Below are positions 26,264-33,742 of a stretch of DNA of 64,000 nt, one piece after another; within the stretch, counting starts at the first letter, position 1, and each line of letters starts with the position of its first letter. The DNA is from Paraburkholderia silvatlantica (GTDB taxonomy: Bacteria > Pseudomonadota > Gammaproteobacteria > Burkholderiales > Burkholderiaceae): the NCBI RefSeq assembly GCF_003096715.1, contig NZ_QEOL01000028.1, positions 58,453-122,452 of the forward strand. The letters run 5' to 3'. A program made the position numbers and the translations under genes. The notes beneath the pieces are model-generated. The model searched no databases. It saw only the letters and a list, made by a program, of their open reading frames with translations, and had not been told where the DNA came from.

Positions 26264-26799
26264 CATACCTTTCTGCGCCAGCCGCTTATCGTTTTAACGT
26301 TAAGCCCAACATCGAGAAATGCTCTCTCAAGTTTTACTTTGACTTGATTTGCCAAATCTCGCACTTCGTTATAGTTTGGTTTCGCATCTTCCGTCTTATC
26401 ACTCTCACCCTCAATCTCATCTACGCCATCGAAGAACGAACTCAAAGCCGTTCGCGCTTCTTCTTTAATGATAGCGATAGATAGCGCAGACTGAAAAGCA
26501 AGCGTGATTTTTGCGAGACCAGCGCCGCGAGGACGCCCACGTTTTTTCTGAACTATAACGGCATCCTTTAGTGCATCTTTCTTTGCTGGCGCTATTTGCT
26601 TGTCAAGATAGTTCGCAATCTCAACAATAGACACAAGTATCTTATCAGTTGTATCTATGAGCCGAAAAGGCAATTTCTTAGCGGAAGATAAGTTATAGAT
26701 GTGCTTCTTGCTGACATGCAAGAGACTGGCAATGTCATCAACATCAAGCAAGATTTTGCTTGGAAACATTGCCGTCAGGATGGGAAGATGAGCGGACAT
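26263..26799 (-). CDS. HTH protein with AT-hook; candidate excisionase/regulator, 178 aa
   Basis: Residues 15-68 form a MerR/AlpA-type helix-turn-helix (LLDVDDIASLLHVSKKHIYN ... VSIVEIANYLDKQ), the fold of many recombination directionality factors. An AT-hook follows (KKRGRPRG, residues 85-92), which binds AT minor grooves, and then a helical C-terminal domain. It is the last protein gene before the right end. Small DNA-bending HTH proteins next to att sites often control excision. At 178 residues it is longer than typical Xis, so regulator plus Xis is possible. ATG 26769 is an alternative start; neither has a strong ribosome-binding site. Confidence 0.7.
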   Translation of the reverse strand: MSAHLPILTAMFPSKILLDVDDIASLLHVSKKHIYNLSSAKKLPFRLIDTTDKILVSIVEIANYLDKQIAPAKKDALKDAVIVQKKRGRPRGAGLAKITLAFQSALSIAIIKEEARTALSSFFDGVDEIEGESDKTEDAKPNYNEVRDLANQVKVKLERAFLDVGLNVKTISGWRRKV

Positions 26800-26849
26800 A
26801 GCTGGCTTATTAGTGCATTGCCGCTATGCTACCTCGATGCGTGAGGGTC

Positions 26850-26933
26850 TGGTGCGAGAGAGGGGACTTGAACCCCTACGCCTTTCGGCACTGGCTTCTA
26901 AGACCAGCGTGTCTACCATTCCACCACTCTCGC
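26850..26933 (-). tRNA. tRNA-Leu (TAG) carried by the element
   Basis: A complete 84-nt class II tRNA. The acceptor is GCGAGAG/CTCTCGC, the D-arm is TGGTGGAATGGTAGACAC, and the anticodon loop CTTAGAA gives TAG. The long variable arm is TGCCGAAAGGCGT, the T-arm AGGGGTTCAAGTCCCCT, with discriminator A and encoded CCA. It differs from the split host tRNA-Leu(UAG) at many positions (acceptor GCGTGAG in the host), so it is not a duplicate of it. It lies about 245 bp inside attR and presumably supplies the decoding function lost by insertion. Confidence 0.95.
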
Positions 26934-26943
26934 GCAATCGAAC

Positions 26944-26952
26944 ATCTTAGCA
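26944..26952 (-). promoter_or_regulatory. Extended -10 element before the element tRNA-Leu
   Basis: The minus strand reads TGCTAAGAT (TGn plus TAAGAT), ending 10 bases before the mature tRNA 5' end, as expected for a promoter of a tRNA with a very short leader. A weak -35 (GACAAA) lies 18 bp upstream. This would make the tRNA independent of the host promoter beyond attR. Confidence 0.45.
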
Positions 26953-27006
26953 CGAGCAGAGCCGCGCTTTGTCCCTCAAAGTCCGGTGCATCCTGCCCCA
27001 ACCGTT

Positions 27007-27025
27007 CCCAAACTCGCCCCAAACT
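27007..27025. promoter_or_regulatory. Two CCCAAACT boxes: putative integrase arm sites, right end
   Basis: CCCAAACT at 27007-27014 and 27018-27025, 11 bp apart and in the same orientation as the three copies near the left end. They lie about 155 bp from the attR core, beyond the element tRNA. Confidence 0.65.
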
Positions 27026-27152
27026 GCACGCGTGAAACTGCAGGAAACAGGATGAACCACCATGAACCTGAGGGCCTACAACCGCGAGCCTTAAGCGCCT
27101 GATTTTTAAGCACTTTCCGGCAAAATCCTTGCTGCATCTGGCTTGGCGGCAA

Positions 27153-27170
27153 CGTGGCAAAAACGCCACG
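27153..27170. repeat. Inverted repeat next to attR
   Basis: CGTGGC-AAAAAC-GCCACG, a perfect 6-bp arm palindrome, ends 8 bp from the attR core. It may be a binding site for the recombinase or its accessory factor, or a small hairpin limiting transcription from the host tRNA promoter into the element. Confidence 0.6.
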
Positions 27171-27177
27171 ATTTGGA

Positions 27178-27186
27178 ACCTAAACC
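27178..27186. other. Right attachment core (attR)
   Basis: ACCTAAACC, identical and parallel to attL at 13375-13383. To its right lies the tRNA 5' half and to its left element sequence. Confidence 0.88.
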
Positions 27187-27216
27187 TGGTGCGTCTACCA
27201 ATTTCGCCACTCACGC
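27178..27216 (-). pseudogene. 5' half of split chromosomal tRNA-Leu(UAG)
   Basis: The reverse strand reads GCGTGAG (acceptor), the D-arm TGGCGAAATTGGTAGACGC, and the 5' anticodon arm up to GGTTTAGGT, then diverges into element sequence. Its partner is at 13327-13383. The host tRNA promoter should lie just beyond 27216 and would now transcribe into the element's right end. Confidence 0.93.
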
Positions 27217-27537
27217 GAATTCTTTGCGCTTCGCTTCTTGCGCCCGGCAGGACCGCTCGCCCGTCTGCAGCGACGATTCATTATGTGCCGGCTGCGCGCT
27301 TCGAGCTAAGCCTCAAAAAGCGCAAGCGCGAGATTCTAACCGATTGGCTGGCGCTTGTCTGCATCCTGAAAACAGTGCGCGACGGGGCATGGCGGCGCAT
27401 CAGCCCGTGCATGACCGGCGGCCCGACCCGCCCTGCCGGACCGGCCGAAAGCCGCGCCGATGCTAGAATCGCGGCTCTACCGTCGCGGCGCGCTCTGGCC
27501 GCCGCGCGAGCCGCTTCGCCCCACATCTCCGAACGCC
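27217..27537. other. Intergenic region between split tRNA and next gene
   Basis: About 320 bp, GC-rich again. It should contain the old tRNA-Leu promoter (minus strand) and the promoter of the synthase-like gene. I see no extra gene or strong repeat. Confidence 0.5.
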
Positions 27538-28380
27538 GTGAACTTCGACGACTACTGCCTGCAAAAGGCGGCTCCCCCCGGTTCGAGCACCTACTATGCG
27601 CTGCGTCAGGCATACGCTGCACACCAGCCCCTCCTGACCGCCCTCTTCGCGCTGCGCCGCGAACTCGAGGAAACCGCGAAGGAAACAAGCGATCCCACCG
27701 TCGGCCGCACGAAGCTCGCCTGGTGGCAAAAAGAACTGGCCGCGCTCGCCGCGGGCAAACCCGCGCATCCTGTCACGCAGGCGCTCGCCGCGCATCTCGG
27801 CGACGCAAGCGCCGTCTATCCCGATCTGCAGGCACTGCTCGCCGGCTTCGAGATGGACTTCGAGCAGGCGCGATATCTCGATCTGCCGAATCTGCGCCGC
27901 TATATGCAGTGTGTAGGCGGCACGTTCGCCTCGCTGGTCGCGCAACTCAGCGCGCGCACCGATGCCGGCCGACAGGACGCCGCACGCTGGGCCGCGCCGC
28001 TTGGCAACGCGTTGATGCTCGCGCAGTTTGTGCCGGAAATCGGCAACGACGCGCGCCATGGCCGCATCTACGTGCCCATCGACGAACTGCAGCGCTACAA
28101 CGTCACCGCCGCCGATCTCATCAACCGGCGCTACAGCGCGGAGTTCACCGAGCTGATGCAGTTCCAGACCTCGCGCGCGCGCGAATCGGTCCAGGCCGCC
28201 CTCGACGCGATTCCCGCTTCGGCGCGGCGCGACCAGCGCACCTTGCGTGCGCTCGCGGCGCTCGAACTCGCGCTGCTCGACGAAGTCGAGCGCGAAGGGT
28301 ACCAGGTGCTGCATCAGCAGATCGTGCTTACGCCGGTGCGCAAGCTGTGGATCGCCTGGCGCGCCGCGCGGCGTAGTTGA
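27538..28380 (+). CDS. Squalene/phytoene synthase-family protein, 280 aa
   Basis: A 280-residue all-helical protein starting with GTG (VNFDDYCLQKAAPPGSSTYYA). The family pattern is visible in TYYALRQAYAAHQPLLTALFALRRELEE and the second-half segment RWAAPLGNALMLAQFVPEIG with GRIYVPIDELQRYNV. True synthases carry DxxxD metal-binding motifs in both halves. Here the first is replaced by ELEETAKE and the second region reads QFVPEIGND. It may therefore be a non-catalytic or altered-substrate relative, similar in grade to the mitochondrial assembly factor NDUFAF6. No other hopanoid or carotenoid genes are adjacent. The ATG at 27460 is upstream but reads through low-quality sequence. Confidence 0.8.
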   Translation: MNFDDYCLQKAAPPGSSTYYALRQAYAAHQPLLTALFALRRELEETAKETSDPTVGRTKLAWWQKELAALAAGKPAHPVTQALAAHLGDASAVYPDLQALLAGFEMDFEQARYLDLPNLRRYMQCVGGTFASLVAQLSARTDAGRQDAARWAAPLGNALMLAQFVPEIGNDARHGRIYVPIDELQRYNVTAADLINRRYSAEFTELMQFQTSRARESVQAALDAIPASARRDQRTLRALAALELALLDEVEREGYQVLHQQIVLTPVRKLWIAWRAARRS

Positions 28381-28410
28381 ATTGAAGTGCGCGTGAAATG
28401 CGCGCCCGCG

Positions 28411-29649
28411 CTACGCGCGCAGCAACGGCAGCGGCTCGAAGCGCTGCTGCAGCACGGACTGCGCGTCGAGGCCCCACCAGGGGCCTAGCACGGTCGCATA
28501 GATCTGCCTGAAATCGACGCCCACCGGCAGATTGCCGTTGCCGTCGAGCCGCGTGAGTTGCGGTGCCTGGCCATAGAGCCCGCCCGCCACCCGCCCGCCC
28601 GCCACGAAGTGCGCCGAAGCCGTACCGTGATCGGTGCCGCGGCTTTGATTCTCTCGCACGCGCCGCCCGAATTCCGCATACGTCACGATGAGCGTGCGGT
28701 CCCAGCGCCCGAGTTCCACGAGCGCCGAGCGCATCGCCGCCACGCCCATGGCGAACTGGCGCAGCAAGTCGGCGTGACGCTGCGGCTGGTTCTGGTGCGT
28801 GTCGAAGCCGTTCAGCGTCAGACGAATCACCGCGACGCCGCGCCCCGCCACCGGCGCGCCCTGCGAAGTGCCGCTCGAGGCAAGCGCCTGCATGGCCGTT
28901 TTGATCGAGGCGCCGAACGCGCCTGCCGCAAACGCGGTCTTCAGCGCGTAGCCGCCCGGACGCGGCCGCAGCGCATCGGCGGCGGCGCGCACGATGTCGT
29001 TGTCGACATCGCGGATATGCGCGAGCGCGGGCTGATGTTCCTTGAGCGAGACCGGCATGACGAGGCGCGACGCGCGCGCGAACTGCGCCGGGTTCACGAG
29101 CGCGATGGCGCGCGCGCCGTTCGCGAGCGGCCCCATCTCGGCGCTGCCGAGTACAAGCGCATCGGCAACGAATCCGGGCGGCACTGGCTCGCGTGCGAAC
29201 GCGCGCGTGAGCCAGCCCTCGCGCAGATATTCGTTGGAGCGCGAAGCCGTGTCCCAGATCTCGATCGATCGAAAGTGCGAAAGATTCGGCTGCGCGTAGC
29301 TCACGCCCTGCACGATCGCAAGCTCCTGCGCGCGCCACATCGGCATGAGCGGCGCGAGCGCCGGGTGGAGCGCCGTGCGCTCGTCCAGTTGTATCGCCTG
29401 TGCGCGCGGCACGCCGATCGTTTGCCGGTGGCGGTAGTAGAGCGGATCGGCAAACGGCACGACGGTGTTCAGGCCGTCGTTGCCGCCCTTTAGCTCGACG
29501 AGAATGAGCAGGTTCTCGTAGCCGCTCGCCGTGCCCGGGTGCAGGGGCGCCGTGCCTTGCGCGTGCGCAGCGCGCGGAACCCATAGTGCAGAACCCGCCA
29601 CCGCGGCGGCGGCCGTCGCACCGGCTGCAAGAAAGTCGCGTCGCTTCAT
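28411..29649 (-). CDS. DUF1501 family exported protein
   Basis: A 412-residue protein with a Tat-type signal (MKRRDFLAAGATAAAAVAGS ... AHAQ; twin Arg at positions 3-4). The DUF1501 sulfatase-like alpha/beta fold is seen in NLLILVELKGGNDGLNTVVP, NLSHFRSIEIWDTAS and TLIVTYAEFGRRVRENQSRG with DHGTA. It is probably exported folded. DUF1501 genes are normally paired with a DUF1800 gene, which here is only a remnant just upstream. Function of the pair is unknown; a role in cell-surface polymer handling has been proposed only loosely. Confidence 0.88.
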   Translation of the reverse strand: MKRRDFLAAGATAAAAVAGSALWVPRAAHAQGTAPLHPGTASGYENLLILVELKGGNDGLNTVVPFADPLYYRHRQTIGVPRAQAIQLDERTALHPALAPLMPMWRAQELAIVQGVSYAQPNLSHFRSIEIWDTASRSNEYLREGWLTRAFAREPVPPGFVADALVLGSAEMGPLANGARAIALVNPAQFARASRLVMPVSLKEHQPALAHIRDVDNDIVRAAADALRPRPGGYALKTAFAAGAFGASIKTAMQALASSGTSQGAPVAGRGVAVIRLTLNGFDTHQNQPQRHADLLRQFAMGVAAMRSALVELGRWDRTLIVTYAEFGRRVRENQSRGTDHGTASAHFVAGGRVAGGLYGQAPQLTRLDGNGNLPVGVDFRQIYATVLGPWWGLDAQSVLQQRFEPLPLLRA

Positions 29650-29717
29650 GGCTTGCCTCGCTCGTCAGGGCGGCGGCGCACCTTGCCGCCAGGGATTCGG
29701 CCATTCTTGTTGATGCG

Positions 29718-30290
29718 TCACTTCGACTGATACACCGGATCCATCAGCAGTGCCTGGAGATATGGACCGCACGCCTTCACGTTCGGCGGATAGAACAGGG
29801 GCTCGCCCAATGCGGCCGGGCGGCGCGCGAACGGCAGCGTGTCGCCATACGCCACGTCGAAGCGCCGCATCGCGCCGACGATGAACTCCACCGGCGAACT
29901 CACAGGCACGCTCCGATTGCGTTCATCCCGGAACGCGGGAGTGACGAAGAGCGCAGCGCCGACTTCATAACCGCTTGCGCGAAAACGATCGGCAACGCTT
30001 GCGAGCTGCACGTCGTCGGGCGTCGCGCAAATGCACTCGCGCCAAAGCCTCGCCGTCGCCGCCCCATACCGGGCAGTTTGCGGCTGCGCGAGCAGGATGT
30101 CGAGCACCTGATCGCCGTCGAACGGACCGCTGTGTCGGCTGCGGCGAAACGAATGTTGACCGTGCAATTGCTGCGGTATTTTTCAGCGCGTTTCGGCGGG
30201 GCGAGTGCACGAATGCACGCTTGAATGCCGATAAAACAATGAAAGGCGTGAGAAAGGCGTGCGCGAGTTGCGAAGAGAAAATCGCGGCAC
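29718..30290 (-). pseudogene. DUF1800 family gene, decayed C-terminal remnant
   Basis: The minus strand shows, across frames, the end of a DUF1800 protein: FDGDQVLDILLAQPQTARYG, ASVADRFRASGYEVGAALFV, TPAFRDERNRSVPVSSPVEF and IVGAMRRFDVAYGDTLPFA. It finishes in a corrupted C-terminus. The N-terminal two thirds are missing and several frameshifts are apparent upstream of 30167. The partner DUF1501 gene is intact. Confidence 0.8.
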
Positions 30291-30318
30291 AGCGGCATTG
30301 ACGCGCGTTGCAGCGGTA

Positions 30319-30654
30319 TTAGCGCTTGTACAGTTCGCGCACGGCGTCTTCGATATGCTGGCGCAGGAGGCGCCGCTCGTCGGGCGTCATATGGCCGTCG
30401 CGGCGACGCTGATCGAGATCGGGGGGAACCGCGGGACGCTGGTTGATGTCGGATGCGGGGCGCGGGATCGTGTCGCTGCGTATGCGCCGCATCGAGGGCT
30501 TGCCGCCGGGAGGGCGGGCGGCGGACTGCGAGTTCTCGTAGCGGTCTGCAGAGGGCTGGGCCCGGGCCGGCACCGACTCAATTGCAGCCGCCACGCCACC
30601 GGCTAGCGCCAGTGCAAGCATGGTGTGGCGCATTGTCGGCCTAACCCCTCCCAT
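30319..30654 (-). CDS. Small exported protein, 111 aa
   Basis: The N-terminal signal peptide (MRHTMLALALAGGVAAAIES, cleavage near ARAQ) is followed by a Pro/Arg-rich, low-complexity mature part (RPPGGKPSMRRIRSDTIPRP). It ends with a short charged helix (MTPDERRLLRQHIEDAVREL). Two starts are possible: ATG 30654 (AAGGGA upstream, used here) and ATG 30633 (GGAGGGG upstream). This type of small periplasmic protein is common next to ompR-envZ in Burkholderia-like genomes, but the function is unknown. Confidence 0.75.
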   Translation of the reverse strand: MGGVRPTMRHTMLALALAGGVAAAIESVPARAQPSADRYENSQSAARPPGGKPSMRRIRSDTIPRPASDINQRPAVPPDLDQRRRDGHMTPDERRLLRQHIEDAVRELYKR

Positions 30655-30893
30655 CGTTTTGTTCCCTTCTTGACGCGGCAAACGGCTACCTCGAATACAT
30701 GTACGAACCCGGCTCGGCGCGGGCATGGATTTTAAAGTCGAATGAAGTATCTACCGAACTGCCGCTTTACGTAAAGAAGTCTATCTGCCGGTGCTTGCCG
30801 TCGTGGCACAGCACGGGTAAATTTTGTAACTGACTGTAACCTGATAATTGGTGCAAACTCGCATCAGTATCCAATCGCGCTAAGATGCCAGGC

Positions 30894-31619
30894 ATGGAAA
30901 CCAAAAACCCGTCCAAAATTCTCGTTGTCGATGACGATCCCCGGCTGCGGGATCTGCTGCGCCGCTACCTCGGCGAGCAAGGCTTCAATGTCTATGTCGC
31001 CGAAAACGCCCCCGCCATGAACAAGCTATGGGTGCGCGAGCGTTTCGACCTGCTGGTGCTCGACCTCATGCTGCCGGGCGAAGACGGCCTGTCGATCTGC
31101 CGGCGTCTGCGCGGCAGCAACGACCGCACGCCCATCATCATGCTCACCGCCAAGGGCGAGGACGTGGATCGCATCGTCGGCCTCGAAATGGGTGCCGACG
31201 ACTATTTGCCCAAGCCCTTCAACCCGCGCGAACTCGTCGCGCGCATTCACGCGGTGCTGCGCCGCCAGGCGCCGTCCGAACTGCCGGGCGCGCCCTCGGA
31301 AACCACCGAAGTGTTCGAGTTCGGGGAATTCGCGCTGAATCTCGCCACGCGTACGCTCACCAAGGCGGGCCAGGAAATCCCGCTCACCACCGGCGAATTC
31401 TCGGTACTCAAGGTGTTCGCGCGTCATCCGCGCCAACCGCTCTCGCGCGAAAAGCTCATGGAGCTGGCGCGCGGCCGTGAATACGAAGTGTTCGACCGCA
31501 GCCTCGACGTACAGATCTCGCGCCTGCGCAAGCTCATCGAACCCGATCCGGGCAGCCCGCGTTTCATTCAAACGGTTTGGGGCCTCGGCTACGTGTTCAT
31601 TCCCGACGGCGCCGCCTGA
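30894..31619 (+). CDS. ompR: Response regulator OmpR
   Basis: A 241-residue OmpR/PhoB regulator. The receiver domain has acidic pocket DDD (residues 14-16), phospho-acceptor Asp in LVLDLMLPGEDG (about 57) and Lys in YLPKPFNP. The C-terminal winged helix contains GRE-YEVFDRSLDVQISRLRK and IQTVWGLGYVF. Start METKNP at 30894 is preferred over 30885. It is paired with the envZ-type kinase 53 bp downstream; together they usually control porin and osmotic genes. Confidence 0.93.
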   Translation: METKNPSKILVVDDDPRLRDLLRRYLGEQGFNVYVAENAPAMNKLWVRERFDLLVLDLMLPGEDGLSICRRLRGSNDRTPIIMLTAKGEDVDRIVGLEMGADDYLPKPFNPRELVARIHAVLRRQAPSELPGAPSETTEVFEFGEFALNLATRTLTKAGQEIPLTTGEFSVLKVFARHPRQPLSREKLMELARGREYEVFDRSLDVQISRLRKLIEPDPGSPRFIQTVWGLGYVFIPDGAA

Positions 31620-31672
31620 TCCTGGATGGAGTCTCGTTGTCTGCACTGCCTCTGTTGAAACGGGAAGGGCCC

Positions 31673-33022
31673 ATGCGGATTGACCGGCGTTTGCTCACGC
31701 TCGCGTTCGGCGATCTGTTCTGGCGCACCTTCCTGCTGATCGCCCTTCTCATCGCAGTGAGTCTCGCCGCGTGGTTCCAGAGCTTTCGCGTGATCGAGCG
31801 GGAGCCGCGCGCGCAGCGCGTGGCGCTCCAGCTCGTCGCGATCGTGAAACTCACGCGCACGGCGCTCCTCTACTCCGATCCCGATCTGCGCCGCGCGCTG
31901 CTGCAGGATCTCGAGAGCAACGAGGGCGTGCGCGTGTATCCGCGCGAAACCACCGACAAATACAAGCTCCAGCCCGACGAGTCGCTCAATCGCCTGATCG
32001 AGCATGACATTCGCGGGCGTCTTGGCGACGACACCGTGATCGCGCAGTCCGTGAACGACATTCCGGGCGTGTGGATCAGCTTCAAGATCGACGACGACGA
32101 CTACTGGGTCGCGCTCGACCGCGACCAGCTCGACAATGTGACGGGCTTGCAGTGGGTCGGATGGGGCATCTCGGCGCTTGCGCTGTCGCTCTTCGGGGCG
32201 GCCTTCATCACAAGTCTCGTGAACCGGCCATTCGCGCGCCTCGCCATGTCGGCGCGCATGCTGGGCTCGGGGCAGCCGCCCGCTCCCTTGCCTGAGAGCG
32301 GCATGGGCGTCGCGGCCGAAACGAATCGCTCGTTCAACCAGATGGTGCGCGATCTCGAGCAGCTGGAGGCCGACCGCGCGTTGATGCTCGCGGGCATCTC
32401 GCACGATTTGCGCACGCCGCTCGCGCGACTGCGGCTCGAGACGGAGATGAGTCCGTCCGACCAGGCCACCAAGGACGCGATGATCGACGACATCGAGCAG
32501 ATGGACATGATCATCGGCCGCTTCCTCGATTACGCCCGGCCTGCCCAGCGCATGCCCGAGCGCGTCGACCTCTCGGTCATTGCCGGCGAAATGGCCGCGC
32601 GCATGGCGAGCGAAGACGGCGTGCGTCTCATCACGCGGCTTGCGCCCTCGGCCATGATCGAAGCCGACGACACCGACATGCGCCGCGTCGTGGGCAATCT
32701 GATCGAGAACGCCCGCAAATACGGCGCGAGCGAAACCGACGGCATTCCGCACATCATGCTCGAAACGCGCGTCTCGCATTCGCGTGTCGAGCTTTCCGTG
32801 GTCGACGAAGGCCCCGGCATTCCCGAGGATCAGCTCCCGCTCGTCACGCGGCCGTTTTACCGCGTCGATACGGCCCGCACGCAGGCGAATGGCACGGGAC
32901 TCGGCATGGCCATCGTGCAGCGCCTCGTGGGCCGCTATCGCGGTGCGCTGCGCCTGCGCAACCGGCTGCCAGGCCCCGGCCTCGAAGTGACGATCGAGTT
33001 CCCGCTCGCCAAGGGCGTCTGA
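31673..33022 (+). CDS. envZ: Sensor histidine kinase EnvZ
   Basis: A 449-residue kinase. The first transmembrane helix lies near residues 16-35 (LFWRTFLLIALLIAVSLAAW), followed by a periplasmic sensor (about 38-160) and a second transmembrane helix (GWGISALALSLFGAAFI). A HAMP-like linker comes next, then the phospho-acceptor His in AGISHDLRTPLARLRLE, the N-box NLIENARKYGA, and G-boxes DEGPGIP and GTGLGMAIV. ATG 31673 has GGGAAGGG upstream; longer starts exist. Cognate partner of the OmpR upstream. Confidence 0.92.
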   Translation: MRIDRRLLTLAFGDLFWRTFLLIALLIAVSLAAWFQSFRVIEREPRAQRVALQLVAIVKLTRTALLYSDPDLRRALLQDLESNEGVRVYPRETTDKYKLQPDESLNRLIEHDIRGRLGDDTVIAQSVNDIPGVWISFKIDDDDYWVALDRDQLDNVTGLQWVGWGISALALSLFGAAFITSLVNRPFARLAMSARMLGSGQPPAPLPESGMGVAAETNRSFNQMVRDLEQLEADRALMLAGISHDLRTPLARLRLETEMSPSDQATKDAMIDDIEQMDMIIGRFLDYARPAQRMPERVDLSVIAGEMAARMASEDGVRLITRLAPSAMIEADDTDMRRVVGNLIENARKYGASETDGIPHIMLETRVSHSRVELSVVDEGPGIPEDQLPLVTRPFYRVDTARTQANGTGLGMAIVQRLVGRYRGALRLRNRLPGPGLEVTIEFPLAKGV

Positions 33023-33179
33023 GCCCCTTGCCCTCCTGAGCGAGACCCGGCGGCGCACCCTCGCACCACGCGCCGCCCGCACCTGCGACAATTATTTTCA
33101 TCGGCACGCCGCGTTGCGCATCCCGCACGCGGCGGCAAAGCGGGCCGCCCGGCCCGTCTCTCGTCTGAGGACCACCGCC

Positions 33180-33728
<549 letters not shown>

Positions 33729-33742
33729 GCCGCGCTTGCGCA

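Larger units (their letters stand above)
13375..27186. mobile_element. Integrated mobilizable element (~13.8 kb) in the anticodon loop of tRNA-Leu(UAG)
   Basis: The AT-rich interior contrasts sharply with the GC-rich flanks and is bounded by a 9-bp direct repeat (ACCTAAACC) at 13375-13383 and 27178-27186. The two sides carry complementary halves of one tRNA gene. Content in order: tyrosine integrase, 141-aa protein, prepilin and partner on the minus strand, candidate oriT, mobC-mobA operon, HNH protein, gpA-like replication initiator on the minus strand, RHH protein, two small proteins, DotA/TraY, HTH/AT-hook protein, intact tRNA-Leu(UAG). There are no VirB4/DotB-type ATPases and no coupling protein, so it can mobilise but not conjugate alone. 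One copy of the core repeat plus the interior gives an expected circle of about 13,803 bp. Confidence 0.93.

Noticed and set aside
13375..27186. Element as a self-transmissible ICE or as a prophage
   Set aside because: No coupling protein, no secretion ATPases and no mating-pair set beyond DotA/TraY and a pilin; no capsid, terminase or tail genes. Mobilizable satellite fits better.
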